Notes: generated by a model from the letters alone, not told the origin. DNA of 64,000 nt from Stomorhina lunata (GCA_933228675.1 OW121741.1:77657387-77721386), one strand, 5' to 3'; positions 37,345 through 52,639 are shown, numbered from the stretch's first letter. Numbers and translations: made by a program.

Positions 37345-38934
37345 AGTACCTGGTTGACCGAGCTTTATGATAAGCATTTTCAGGAAAATTTTTAAGTTTT
37401 TATGTATTTTATATATAAATAAATTTAGAGGAAATACATTGTAGAAATATTCAGTTATTTTTGAATTATTTGATTTATTTTGTCCGACCAACACATAGTT
37501 TGCATAGTATACAGTTTAACTCATTTTGAATAATTTTGGAAATTATTCATATCAACAGAAACCTCCGTCGACTCATGCGCAACAACTTTGCTAAAGATTA
37601 TAGTCTGATCAAATGCACAGTTTACGATTTAATTCATTTTGAGTAGTTTGCAGTGGCGCCACCTGAAGTTGTTCATACCATATAAGAAACCTTTGTCTGC
37701 TTATTCGTAATAACTTTGCTTATGATTATAACATGATCAAATGCACAGTTTACGATTTAATTCATTTTGAGTAATTTTCTGTGGCGCCACCTGTCGGACT
37801 TTGCTCATTCCAATTCATAAACCTTTTTCGGCTCATCCGTAACAACTTTGCTGAAGATTATAGCATGATTAAATGTACTGCATACGATTAAATTGACTTT
37901 GAGTAAATTTCAGTGGCGCCACTTGTCGAAATTTCTTCATACCAACTAAGAAACCTTCGTCGGCTCACGTGCAACAACTTTGCTAAAGATTGTAGCATGA
38001 TTAAATGTACAGATTACGATTAAATTGACTTTGATTAAGTTTCTGTAGCGCCACCTGTCGGAAATTATTCATACCAACTAAAAAGCCTTCGTCGGCTCAT
38101 GCGCTACAACTTTGCTAAAGATCATAGCATTATCAAATGTATAGTTTGCGATGTAATTAATTTTTAGTAATTTTCAGTGGCGCCATCTGTCGGAAATTAG
38201 TCGTATCAACTTTAAAACCTTCGCCGGCTTATCCGCAACATCTTCGCTAAAGAGCATAACATAATCAAATTCACAGTTTACTATTCTATAAAGAACATAC
38301 ATACAGACAAACATTCATTTGTTTAAAATAATACCAATTTTTCCCCCTTTTTATTCCCTAATTTCTAAAAGTTCCATATGTATATTTGGTACTTTTTTGG
38401 TGCCAATTGAATTCGGTACATTTTTTTAAAGCGCATTTAACATAATGTATAATGTTCCTATTCATATTACTTTGGAGATGTTAAGTTATCATTTTATCCC
38501 TTTTTTACCCATTTTGGCTCCAAAATCAAAAAAGTACCAAATACGTATTTCATGTTTCTTTTACATATATTGATTGCAGTACCAAGTTTCTTTCTATATT
38601 CTTTAGTTTAAAATATAAGAGTGGGTTAAAAAGGTGCCAAAAAAACTATTTTTACCCTTTTTTACCCCTTATCGGACATAGTTTCAAAAAAGTACCAAAC
38701 ACCTGTCCATTTATTTTCATAGCTGTTTAAAACGTAATTTAAATTTTGTTTCTATACCTATTACTTAAGGAGATATAGCGTTTTCGATTTTTTCCCCTTT
38801 TTACCCGTTTCTACCCTCTTAGAGGCAAAGGTTCCAAAAGTCCCTTCTTCTTCGACCTATACATCAAAAAAGATACTCACTGTCCAAATTTTATCAAAAT
38901 CGTTAGAGCCGTTTTCGAGATAGTCATTCTATAT
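37345..38934 (-). mobile_element. Helitron-like element X3
   Basis: Full-length-like copy in reverse orientation. It starts GTACCTGGTTGACCGAG, where the hairpin is partly lost (ACCGAGCTTTATG), and has several 132-bp tandem units. It ends at AGATAGTCATTCTATATATA, directly joined through TA repeats to X4. Confidence 0.65.
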
Positions 38935-38942
38935 ATATATAT

Positions 38943-40684
38943 AGTACCTGGTAGACCGAGCCTTGCTCGGAGCTTTATGATAAGCATTTTGAGGAAAATT
39001 TTAAAGTTTTTTATATATTTTATATTATAAAGTAATTTTTCAGTTAATTTTGAATTAGTTGATTTATTTTGTCCGACCAACACATAGTTTGCATAGTTTA
39101 CAGTTTAACTAATTTTGAATAATTTTGGAAATTATTCATATCAACAGAAACCTCCGTCGACTCATGCGCAACAACTTTGCTAAAGATTATAGTCTGATCA
39201 AATGCACAGTTTACGATTTAATTCATTTCGAGTAGTTTGCAGTGGCGCCACCTGAAGTTGTTCATACCATACAAGAAACCTTTGTCTGCTTATTCGTAAC
39301 AACTTTGCTTATGATTATAACATGATCAAATGCACAGTTTACGGTTTAAATCATTTTGAGTTATTTTCAGTGGCGCCATCTGTCGGAAATTAGTCTTATC
39401 AACTTTAAAACCTTCGCCGGCTTATCCGCAACATCTTCGCTAAAGAGCATAACATAATCAAATTCACAGTTTACTATTCTATAAAGAACATACATACAGA
39501 CAAACATTCATTTGTTTAAAATAATACCAATTTTTCCCCCTTTTTATTCCCTAATTTCTAAAAGTTCCATATGTATATTTGGTACTTTTTTGGTGCCAAT
39601 TGAATTCGGTACATTTTTTTAAAAAGCATTTAACATAATGTATAATGTTCCTATTTATTTATTTATTTATTTATTTATTTATTTCTTCAATAATATACAA
39701 AGCCAATAAGGCCAAATACTTATATTATAGATAATTCCTGAATATCAAGAATATACACAAAAAAGATAAAGATATATAATTAAAATATAAGAGTTTTTCT
39801 TTTTACATGTTAAAATGCTTTACAAATTGGCTCCCCAGCCGAAGTAAAATAGTAAATAAAAATAATAACAATAAAAGTCCAAAAAAATGGTAAAGAATAG
39901 TGTATCTGATAAATTAAGTATATAACATAAGTTAATATGATCAGGTGAATAATTATAAAGAAACAAGATAAAAATTAACGAAATGAGTTATAATATTCTG
40001 AATTGGAAACATATAATTTGTTTTTTAAAGAACACATAAAAGTTTCAAACGAAATGCATTATTAGATTGTGAAAATAAACGAAGTTCTATAGGCAAATAA
40101 TTCCAACAACGAGCAATTCTAACTAGAAAAGAACGTTCAAAAACGCTATACTTTATCCTGGGAATAACAATTTGGGGATTCCTGGTGGAATGAGTAAAAT
40201 TAAATAAAGAACAGAGTTTTTCATATTACTTTGGAGATGTTAAGTTATCATTTTATCCCTTTTTTACCCATTTCGGCTCCAAAATCAAAAAAGTACCAAA
40301 TACGTGTTTCATGTTTTTTCTTACATCTATTGATTGCAGTACCAAGTTTCTTTCTATATTCTTTAGTTTAAAATATAAGAGTGGGTTAAAAAGGTGCCAA
40401 AAAAACTATTTGCACCCTTTTTTACCCCCTATCGGACATAGTTTCAAAAAAGTACCAAACACCTGTCCGCTTATTTTCATAGCTGTTTAAAATGTAATTT
40501 TAATTTTGTTTCTATACCTATTACTTTAGGAGATATAGCGTTTTCGATTTTTTCCCCTTTTTACCCGTTTTTACCCTCTTAGAGGTAAAAGTTCCAAAAG
40601 TCCCTTCTTCTTCGACCTATACATCAAAAAAGGTACCCACTGTCCAAATTTTATCAAAATCGTTAGAGCCGTTTTCGAGATAGC

Positions 40685-40700
<16 letters not shown>
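38943..40700 (-). mobile_element. Helitron-like element X4, head-to-tail with X3
   Basis: Starts GTACCTGGTAGACCGAGCC with the intact CCGAGC/GCTCGG hairpin, has fewer 132-bp units than X3, and is split at 39652-40222 by a non-LTR fragment. The (TA)n tail runs to 40740 and is followed by a CTTAAGAA end-like motif. Confidence 0.65.
39652..40222 (-). mobile_element. 5'-truncated non-LTR retrotransposon fragment inside X4
   Basis: Absent from the equivalent place in X3, where TTCCTATTCATATTAC is continuous. On the minus strand the frame reads RCWNYLPIELR and FRLKLLCVL then a stop (about 40130-40030), the usual C-terminal end of a CR1/Jockey-type reverse transcriptase. It ends in an (AAAT)n tail at 39652-39685. 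Heavily 5' truncated. Confidence 0.65.
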
Positions 40701-40742
<42 letters not shown>

Positions 40743-40859
40743 ACGCATGCTTAAGAATTTTATCATTTCTTACCAACAAATTTGCCTAAAAGTTAAATAA
40801 CATTTTTTTATTTAAATCAAAATCAAACTCATTATCATTAAAATAAAAGCCTTCATAAT

Positions 40860-42297
40860 CAGGGACTGTAACGGTTACGACTTTTATAATAAAACTCAGA
40901 AAATAACGGTTACTTTTTGATTTTTATTTTTTTGATCAGAAATAAAAGTTATTTTGTGCCTTTTATTATTTTAGGCAAAAATAACAGTTATTTTTGCTTA
41001 ATATTTTATCGTTCAAATTATACCGGGTATTTTTGATTTATATTTTGTTGCTCAATTTATACCGAGTATGTTTGATTTATATTATATCGCTCAAAGTATA
41101 CCGGGTATTTTTGATTAATATTTTATTGCTCAATTCATACCGGGTATTTCTGATCTATATTATATCGCTCAATTATAACGGGTATTTCTGATTTATATTA
41201 TATCGCTCAAATTATACCGGGTATTTTTGATTTATATTATATCGCTCAAATTATACCGGGTATTTTTTATTTCTATTTTATCGCTCAATTCATACCGGGT
41301 AAGTTTGATTTTTATTATATCGCTCAATATGTGACGATTATTTTAATATAATATTATATCAAGCAATGACTGCTTTTTATTTCGTGATTCCAATTTTTTA
41401 AGCAATTTCTGAGCGATATCTTTTAAAATTGATTTTTTAGAGCAGGAATTTGTTTTTTTTTTTAAATCGGAAATTTTGAAAATTTTCCATAAAATGGTAA
41501 ATTTTGAAAATTTCCCATAAAATGGTAAATTTTGAAAATTTCCCATAAAATGGTAAATTTTGAAAATTTCCCATAAAATGGTAAATTTTGAAAATTTCCC
41601 ATAAAATGGTAAATTTTGAAAATTTCCCATAAAATGGTAAATTTTGAAAATTTCCCACAAAAACGGAAAATTTTGAAAATTTTCCCATAAAAATGGGATT
41701 TTTTGAAAATTTCGCATAAAAATGGGAAATTTTGAAAATTTCCCATAAAAATGGGAAATTTTGAAAATTTCATTAAAAATGGTAAATTTTGAAAATTTCC
41801 CATAAAAATGGGAAATTTTGAAAATTTCATTAAAAATGGTAAATTTTGAAAATTTCCCATAAAAAGGGAAATTTTTAAAATTTACCGAAAAAATGGTAAA
41901 TTTTGAAAATTTTCTATAAAAATGGGAAATTTTGAAAATTTCCCATAAAAATGGAAAATTTCAAAAATACCCGGTATACTTTGAGCGATATAATATAAAT
42001 CAAACATACTCGGTATAAATTGAGCAAAAAAATATAAATCAAAAATATCCGGTATATTTTGAGCGATAAAATATAAAGCAAAAATAACTGTTATTTTTGC
42101 CTAAAATAATAAAAGTCGCAAAATAACTGTTATTTCTAACCAAAAAAATAAAAATCAAAAAAATAAAAGGCTTACGATAAAATTAAAATTTAGGTCAAAT
42201 GAATCAAAACTGTGTTATTGAATTTCAGAACAGATAAATTTTAATGCTTGCTTTTTTGATTTAAAAATTCAAAAATACCCGTTATTTTCAGTCCCTG
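40860..42297. mobile_element. Foldback-type non-autonomous hAT-like element with 8-bp target duplication
   Basis: Termini CAGGGACTG (40860-40868) and CAGTCCCTG (42289-42297) are perfect inverted repeats, flanked on both sides by the identical 8-mer TTCATAAT (40852-40859 and 42298-42305). The long inverted arms (about 40860-41340 and 41960-42297) are built of ~40-bp tandem units with ATACCGGGTATTTTTGA. The centre (41469-41960) is a ~28-31-bp minisatellite of AAATTTTGAAAATTTCCCAT. No transposase. A CAGGG start plus an 8-bp duplication fits hAT; the P superfamily, also 8 bp, is less likely. Confidence 0.82.
41469..41960. repeat. A/T-rich minisatellite, ~28-31 bp unit
   Basis: About sixteen head-to-tail copies of a unit containing GGTAAATTTTGAAAATTTCC, forming the centre of the foldback element. 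The repetitive FSKFTILWEIF frames on the minus strand are a by-product. Confidence 0.9.
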
Positions 42298-42493
42298 TTC
42301 ATAATAACTGTTTTGCAATGTTTACTGTCTATACATTTTTAAAGTTAAAATTAACAATTGCCTTTTCAAGTTTTAAGAAATTTTATACCTCGTTTTATGA
42401 ATAAAATCATTTTACTTGATTAATTACAACTTTGAGATCACATTAAATATCGAATGTCTTTCTGCCAATTTCGACCCTTATATTATTTTATAT

Positions 42494-42605
42494 CAATGTT
42501 GGGCAAAGTCTCTCAGATTCTCTCTTATTTTGTATTTTGCTACCCCTAGGGCCTAGGCCCTAGGGTTAGCAAAATACAAAATCAGAGAGACTTTGCCCAA
42601 CATTG
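42494..42605. mobile_element. 112-bp near-perfect hairpin MITE with 8-bp target duplication
   Basis: Termini CAATGTTGGGCAAAGTCTCT and its exact complement at 42586-42605 are the ends of a palindrome meeting at CCCTAGGGCCTAGGCCCTAG. It is flanked by TTTTATAT on both sides (42486-42493 and 42606-42613). The structure and duplication length fit a minimal hAT-type MITE. Confidence 0.8.
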
Positions 42606-43379
42606 TTTTATATTTATTTTAATTAAAAATCAATTTAAGAGAAAAATTATAAAGATTTGGAATCGTGTAATCTCGAGATTTTAAAATGTCGTTTACTCAG
42701 TTAAAACTTGAGGTCTATTTTAATTTCAAAATCAGATCTCGTTTTTTTAATTCCAACATGTCAACCTTTGATTAATTTATTCTCTCACTGCTTACACTCT
42801 CGAGGTTGAAAAGAACGAGATCTGTAGTTTCTGGATGTTTTATTATGAATTTATTAAAAAATTTAACAAATCAGAGGAGGTTGTCCAAGTTGAAACTTTC
42901 CGGTCGGATATCGAACGTTTTATTATGAAATTTTCAATAAATTTAACAAGTTAGAGGAGATTATCAAAATTGAAACTTTCAAGTCTCCTAAGCTCACTTG
43001 TCTAAGTCCATTGAGCTTTTTGACGCTCTTTGTCAGCAAGCAGCTCCAAATCTAAGATCGAATCGTTTCCTTGAATCGAATATATGATTGAAACCCGATT
43101 TGGTGTTGTCAAAAGACAGAAGCGATGTACCAACTATGTATCTTGGGACCTGCAACAAATTTGAGGAACGTCGAAGCCAATATTTTTCCAACATGTGCAA
43201 ACAACATCACAACACTCTACTTTGGAATGGAAAATATATCAAATTTAAACCCCAAGCCACAATAGGACTTCGGATTCAAACCCCAATACTAACTCGAATA
43301 TTCAACGAGTAACTTCCCCCTCATACAATCTGCTGAAGCTGCACCTCAGATACGTCAATCGACTTCATTCCACATCTAA

Positions 43380-43945
43380 TTCTATCGTGTTGCTTGGTAC
43401 CAAACTAGTCGACATTTGTTCCGACAACATTAAATACACCCGTCCAAATTCTCAAAGATTCAGCGTCTAAGGCTACATTTATTTCAAAAGAAACTAAATC
43501 TAAGAACCCGGTGCTAAGAGACTCAGATACATGGCTTGAATGGTACATTAACTGCTTCAGCGACAAAATAAGTTCATCTACATATTAAATGTTCATTTAA
43601 GACATCTTTTGAGGCCTTCGTTGTTAAGTGCTGAAAGTTGGTGAATTCTCAGATTTGCAAATGGCTGAAAAAATACATCCATTAAAGTTCCGACATTGAT
43701 CTACTTATTGGAGGCGACATTTATCCAAAAATCCTACAGAACGGTCTGCGATGGTATTAAAGTTAATCTTTGGTAGCACATGGATTGTGACGGGCAACCT
43801 GAAGGCGATATCCAATATCGAATCCAGATTCTACAACTCCACTGCTTTCAATGATCAGCTGCAAAGATTATAGAAGATGGAGGGAATTCCCAGGAAACCT
43901 AGACTATCAGAAGATGAGAATGTATGTCAGTGATGGAAGTTCGTT
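43380..43945 (+). mobile_element. BEL/Pao-like LTR retrotransposon relic
   Basis: Broken plus-strand frames contain DLLIGGDIYPKILQNG (~43700), then SNIESRFYNSTAFNDQLQRL and EGIPRKPRLSEDE (~43810-43920). The order protease-end then LQ.FWE.EE.P..P.LSE is characteristic of BEL/Pao polyproteins. No LTR found. The stretch 43000-43380 may belong to it but is unrecognised. Confidence 0.5.
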
Positions 43946-43984
43946 ATATCTGTGACATTCAGGACTTTGAAGGGCAAATACCAA

Positions 43985-44185
43985 AATTGCTTGACAAGCG
44001 CTTCGTTGGAATCCACATTGAAGCGGCCGTCGTGTTGGTGCACGTGGAGAAGGTCAATTGATGCGGAGTTACTAGCAGCAAATTGTTCATGGAATGACGT
44101 ATGCCTAACAGCTCACAGTAGAGTTCGATATAAAAGGATGGTTAAGGTCCTATGCTCCACTGGGAGTCATAAAAGAACTCACAGC
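43985..44185 (+). mobile_element. 3' tail of an RTE-like retrotransposon
   Basis: Sequence from GCGCTTCGTTGGAATCCAC to CTCCACTGGGAGTCAT matches the 3' ends of the elements at 8150-8330 (+) and 12206-12420 (-). It is a ~200-bp, strongly 5'-truncated insertion. Confidence 0.75.
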
Positions 44186-44798
44186 TCAAATCCGAATACA
44201 TAAAATCATCCCAGCAAAATCAACCATACGACCAAAGTTTCTCCCCCTGGTATCAAATGCACCTACTACTTTTCCCACCATGCGTTATTTAACCCGGAAA
44301 GTACTACAACGAAGCTTCGTGTAGTATTGAATTCCTCAAGTCCATTAGCTAATGGTCATTGTCTTAATTACTTACTATATATAGGATTCACTCTGCAAGT
44401 TAATTTGATTGTGCTGATCTTGCGGTAGAAGACTTTTTCTATATGTGCTAAACTTGGACATAGAGTAGATGTATAGACAAATCCTTGTGAATTCTTTTCA
44501 TACCCTATTTCAAAGAATTATCTTACGTGAGTCCCCCGGATGAGATCTTGAAGACTTTGCTGTTTGTAGCCAAAACTAAAAAAGCCAATGTCGAATTTGT
44601 TTCATTGTCCAGAAAAGATCTCTGTGAAGCCGAACACAAGGACCTCCATGGTTAAAACTTCTAACTCTTTAGATTCTTTTAGATTCTATTCTTTGACTTT
44701 TAGAAAAGCACTGGGTGAGGGAATAGCCGAATTACGAATTTACTTAATAACATTCTCTATCCAAAAACTCAGCAATTAAAAGTACTTTACTTGTTTTT
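44186..44798. other. Intergenic sequence downstream of TEP-D
   Basis: No gene, RNA or known repeat seen. No clear AATAAA lies within the first 100 bp after the TEP-D stop. Confidence 0.4.
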
Positions 44799-47700
44799 TT
44801 ATAAATAATAAAATTCTGTATTAGATCGAGTCAAATTGTAATAATCATACATTATAATAGCAGCCGGTTTCATTAACATTATCTCATTCGTTTTATCTGC
44901 CGGAATCTCTAGACAATGTTCAATATTTGCCTCTAGTTTATCCAAATATAAAACTATTGTGGACTCCAGATTTTTAGATTCAATTTTCTGAACTAACTTA
45001 TTTGCTTTTAAAGACCTATTGTTTTCTGCCTCCGATCTGAAGCCAGAAGGTAAGTTCACTTCCATTATTATCATATTGGTTACTTCGTTTAAAGTTTCGG
45101 AATTTGTTTGATAAGTGAAACAAATTTTTAAACTAAGCTCTTCGGAGTTTTTCAATATCGGTTGGGTTTTAATATTAAAGTGGCGGTATTTTTCCTCATA
45201 ATCAACATTATATTGCTGGTTAAGTTGTACTAAGGAGGCGCCATTGCCCTTCATTTCGAAAGATATCTGGCGTGTGTTTTTAGGTAGCTAGAAAAAATAA
45301 TCATCAGTTAAAGCCAATAATTGTTATAAAATATTTACCTCATGTTGTTGCAGGTCTAAAATATTGCTAGAATCTATATGTATTACATCATTTGCCACTT
45401 CATTACCCTCCTGATCTGTGGCTTTATAAGAAATTTTCAAATTAACATTTTGTAGATTTTGATATTTTTCCGAGAATTTCACTAAAGCCTCCATGCCCAC
45501 AACAGTGTCAGTGGAACATGTAAATCCTCCATTAGCATTACGTTTTTGAATTAGCCATTTCAAGATAGAGGTATGATCTCCAGCCGTATCTAACAGACTT
45601 AAAGCTGCATATGCTGTAGTTTCTATGTCATTGGCCACGTTTTGATCATTGGCTGACCACCATTTGACTCCTTCCTCCTCTTTATTAAGAGATTTTAGTC
45701 GATCTATAAGAATATTGGCATTCTGATGTTTAGCTGCTTTGATGGCATTTGCCATTAGAGCCATTACATAAATATCATCAGTGCTATTCAAATTTGAAGT
45801 TAAAAATTCTATTCCATTTTGTATATTTTGCTGATATGTCATGGCATATTGCTAAAATAGAAGAAAGTAGATCTAAGAAAATTTTCTGAAAGATAATAAT
45901 AGGTTTTCAACTTACTTGACCTTCCAAAAAAGCCAACAAAATAAAAGCCGTAAGGCCATATGCATTGCGATGGTTTGGATTAACCAAATAACCCGTAAAG
46001 GGAAATTCTCCATTTGACATTTGTTGGGTGGCCAGATACTCCAAAGCTGAATCAATGATTTTCATTTCAATATCTAAAAATTCTGAAGCTTTAATAAAAT
46101 AACGCACTACATAGGCAGTGAGCCATGTACTAGGCTCTTCATCGGTTTCCATGCCAAACACACTATAGCCGCCATTTTCATGACGGTATGAAAGTTGATG
46201 TTGGTAAGCTACTTCTAGAGAGGTTGTTAGACTTTCAACCAAATTCTTCTCCTTCGATAACTTGTTGTTAGCCTTCAGATACTGCAAGATCAAAACAATG
46301 GGTGCAAAATTTACCATATTTTCTTCACCCGTGCCAGTGGGTAACTGTATTAAATCGTCGAAATTATCTATGCTTGGTACCAAATAATGACCACCCACAG
46401 AAAAGGTTACGTAGTCTGAGTCGGGTACACTATCTTTAGATTCTTGAACGATATACGATGCAGATATTTTTTCTCCTTTAGGAATACTTAAATATGAAGC
46501 CTGATTAATTTGTTTGGGTACACCCTCAGGTTCCACATTAAGATGATGCGTAACAGCATCTGAATACATAGAACTAGCAGCTGTTATTTTGAGATTTATT
46601 TCTCCCACTTTTATGGGATATATGAGAAAATTAATTGTTTCGGCTTTATCAGAAGGTACAGTAATGCTTTTTATTTGTTGCTTTTCTTCCTGGGATTTTT
46701 CAACACCTGCAACATTTGATTCCATAAAATAAAATTCCTCATCATCATTATATAGCACAACTTCTGTTTCGAGATCTTGCTTATGATAATTGAATATTGT
46801 TATGGGTATAGAGACAATTTCTCCACGTTTTACTGAGTAGGGCAGATTAACTGAGATAAAGAAATTCTGTATGGTGGTGATATCGGTGGGCCCATCGACT
46901 ATGCCGAAACCAGTTACATCATTGTTCGAAAAGGCTGTTAAGCGCCAAGTGGTTATGGCATCGGGTATGGGTAGAGTGAGTTTGGTAACGGTATCATTAC
47001 TATTATTAAATAAAAATACTACTTTCAATATATTATTTTTTTTAATTATGAAGTTTACTTACATCCAAATATTTTCAAATATCCAAGTTTCTGGAAACTT
47101 TTGACGAAATCTATGTATGGTCGGAAGTGTAGGGCCGAGCGGGAATGGAGCTGCAAAGAAAAACTTTTAAATTACTAGGAACCTTATGTGGTAAATTTTA
47201 CTTACGACGTTTTGGTACAAATGGATGGTGTGCATTTGTTAAGGTAAGGAGACCAGAAAGTAAGCCAGGATATACTGAAGCTACTATTGGAATATATGAA
47301 ACTTCACTATCTAGTTCATTCAAAATGCCATATCTTTGCAAATCATATGACTTGTCCAACAAATACACACTCAAGTCCACTCCCATAATGCTAACATATG
47401 ACTTAGGCTGAGCATTTATAGAAATTGTCACTTCTTGACCCGGTTTCACCTGTTTTGGAGCGGATAATGATATCTGGAAAATATTTCATTAATTTATTAT
47501 AATATTTTCGATGTTTTTAAATATGTAGTGATATACCTGATTTTCAAATTCAAATGGAAAACTTAAACGCATTTCTTCATAACGCAAATTGCCCCTATGA
47601 ACGTAATACACATAAATGAAGGACCTGGGTATCATCTCAATGGAAGGCGTAATGCTTATGATGTGGGTTTTTTGATTCGGTGGCACTTTGATATATTCCG

Positions 47701-49360
47701 TATGTATTAAACTGGCATGACCCATCAATGTGTACATCAGGTAAGGTATGTTAACAATGGAACTGACTTCAATAAGAACCGGTTTTCCGAGTTTAAGTCT
47801 GGAAGTTTTTTTAAGATCAATATAAATATATAATTATTTAAGCTGTTATTTAAATACACTTACTTTTCATCTACCAATTTCAGACGACAATAGTATTCCC
47901 TATTGTTTAACATTAAATTTGGGCTTGTATAAATATTGGATAACTTTCCTTTGGAATCTTTAAATTGAAATCTATGATCATCATTTGGATCATGTTCAAA
48001 CTCAAATGTAGCTGCTCCGTTTGCATCTAAATAAGCTTCATAAGTTTTGTTACCATGCTCCATAATAACAGGGGTTTTCCGCTCAAAATTTTTGGCTCCA
48101 GTCCAATGTTTAACATAAACTCTTAAGAGATAGGGTTTATTATTTTCAAACTCTATCTCATCCTCTGGTATTTCCAAATTATAATGTTGTTTTTGAATAT
48201 ATACAACTTGCTTCTCTGACTCAGTTCTACCCGTATACTTTTCCGTCAACTGCGCCTTCACAGTTAAACTGTATAATTTTTCAAGATTTTTTTCATGACT
48301 TATATTGAACTCAACCAAACCTATATTATCGATATTAACTTTTTGACTTTGCAAAAACCTGTCCTCACGATCATTCCATAGTTCAACAGTGGCATTACCT
48401 GACACATATTTGTCAAAAACATATTTTCCATAGATCACTACCTTAATGTAACCATCTTCCAAGACAATATTGGAGGGAGTTTTCAGATATACACTGAATT
48501 TTGGTAATACATAGTTGGCGATTTTAATATATTTCGAGCTTGAATAATTATATCTTCCACCTAGTGCCACTTTAATTTGCCAAGATCCTTCAACTGGATA
48601 TTTAGACATTCGAAATTTGTTGGTATAAACACCTTTTGTAAGGGTAATGTTTTTGAATTGTTTGACACGATTATCATTTTTGTCCTGAAAAGATGATAAA
48701 TTTGTAGTTATTAATTAACTTAAATTATTCTGCTTTAGTGATTTAGTTACTAAAAACTTGAATTCAAAAACAAAATGTTAGCACTTAACCGGTTTAATTG
48801 GTAAACTACACAAACTTACCCATATATTCACATCTATGGGATCATTAATCTGTAACGGCCTTGTATGTTCATCCAATATTACCACACGAAAATTTACCCA
48901 ATCCATTGACTTATAGACAGCTCTGTCGGTTTGAATGTAAATTTTTGGACCATAATCTCCATTCGAATAAATAGTGGTTTCATTTTGAAAAATCAACCCC
49001 ATTAAACCCTCAACCTTCAGTTTATAATCCCCATCTTTTATTCTGTTTGGCATAAATTCGATTAATTGTGATTCGTATGCTTTCAAGTTAACATTTCGTG
49101 ATTCATTTAAGCTTGGACCCTCGACGCCTACTCGTATAATACAAGGTTCTGTGGACTCGTGCAATGTGGCCAGGATAGAATATTTACGATTTGATTTTAT
49201 AACACCGGGAGCATTAATGGAATAATAACTATTAAATATCATATACAATTATTTTTCAAATATCAAAATATCTTTTTTATTTAAGTGTTAAATACCTATT
49301 ACCGGTTACTGCTAAGAACAAACACTCAATTAGCAAATATTGAATCCAATGGCGTTTCAT
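44799..49360 (-). CDS. TEP-D: secreted thioester-containing-protein family member, motif GTGEE
   Basis: Exons: 49360-49296, 49228-48820, 48684-47864, 47798-47537, 47473-47206, 47150-47063, 46999-45916, 45851-45339, 45287-44799. They join into 1332 residues, with exon 1 one codon shorter than in A-C. The start MKRHWIQYLLIECLFLAVTG is a signal peptide. This is the most compact copy, with all introns under about 150 bp, so no transposons interrupt it. The bait-like exon reads PPFPLGPTLPTIHRFRQ and is followed by FPETWIFENIW. The thioester motif is GTGEENM, with Cys and Gln both lost. Exons 1-6 and most of exon 7, introns included, are nearly identical to TEP-E, which marks a recent duplication. 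TEP-D is the intact partner of that pair. Confidence 0.9.
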
Positions 49361-49416
49361 GCTGTTTGTTATTATGTTTTTCTAACACAAAGTTCTGGAC
49401 TTATTTGCTGTGTCTT

Positions 49417-49451
49417 ACAACCGTCTTCTTCAATTATGAATTAACAACTGA
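49417..49451 (-). promoter_or_regulatory. TEP-D core promoter: Inr + DPE
   Basis: TCAGTT sets +1 at 49449 and GGTTGT at 49422-49417 lies at +28 to +33, giving an 89-nt 5' UTR. A further upstream block (about 49550-49690) is shared with TEP-E and partly with TEP-C (an AACAGCACAG-containing stretch), and may hold gene-specific control sites. Confidence 0.72.
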
Positions 49452-50339
49452 TTTTGGTAATGACATTTCGAGAGAAAAACAAAAAGATTCTAAGAATTTA
49501 TCAATTTAAAAATAAGTCGTTATTTTTCATTAACTCTTCTCTGGTCGGCCTCGCCAATTCAATTGTTCTCAGTTAAATCAAAGTAACTGAGAATCTGTTA
49601 TTGCTTGCTCATATCTTTTTTTAACAGCACAGAGGGATAGAATAAATAAATTTTGGAAATAAAACAAATTGTGGAAGAGTTGCTTTTGAATTAAGAGATG
49701 GTTGGAAGTTGCAATGCTTAAAAAGAACTGACAAAGAAGACGAGCAGTACAAATTCGATCGTTTAATGAATTAGAACCATTTAGTTTTACATTATAATTA
49801 GGCTTAAGTGCTGAAAGTGTGATCTAAATTAAATTTTATAAAGTGATTATGCGAAAAAAAAAAAATTAAATTAATAAGAACTAAATTAAATATATAAAGT
49901 GGCTACAAATCATCCGAAAAATTAATATGGTTAATAAAATTAAAATAAATTTAAGATTTCGGCTACCCGAAAGTAGGGCACCTCAGACTCATAAATCACT
50001 TAAAACGATATATGATTGTCATTCCTATTTTCCGATTTTAAAAATCATACTAAATAACAACTATTTAGTTCAAGATCTACAAAAAACACAGCTACATATT
50101 TTATCTCTTTTACCCGTTTTGGGTACACAACTTTCATAAAAATACTTGTGTAAAATATTGTCTCTCTAGCTCTTGTAGTTAAGGAGCTATCGCGCTTTTA
50201 TCTGACGGACAGACGGACGTAAAAGCCATTTTCTTTTAGTATTTCCGTAAGTTTTTATATGAGAGCTATGGTCAAATGGTGACTGATTGTGACAAAATTT
50301 TGCACACTCTCTGAAGACTTGCGCTAAATTTAGTGGTTA

Positions 50340-50797
<458 letters not shown>

Positions 50798-50999
50798 AAA
50801 AATACTTGTGTAAAATATTGTCTCTCTAGCTCTTGTAGTTAAGGAGCTATCGCGCTTTTATCTGACGGACAGACGGACGTAAACCCCATTTTCTTTTAGT
50901 ATTTCCGTAAGTTTTTATATGAGAGCTATGGTCAAATGGTGACTGATTGTGACAAAATTTTGCACACTCTCTGAAGACTTGCGCTAAATTTAGTGGTTA

Positions 51000-52626
<1,627 letters not shown>

Positions 52627-52639
52627 CTATCTGCTATAG

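Noticed and set aside
41343..41860. Overlapping minus-strand frames rich in FSKFTILWEIFKIYHF
   Set aside because: Three frames of the same A/T-rich minisatellite inside the foldback element. Not protein-coding.
41000..42070. CRISPR-like regular repeats
   Set aside because: Repeats are contiguous and AT-rich with no unique spacers, in an insect genome. They form the arms and core of a foldback transposon.
42640..43380. Possible small gene on the plus strand (frame 43088-43312)
   Set aside because: No recognisable domain or splice partner, and it lies just before BEL/Pao-like relics. More likely transposon debris.
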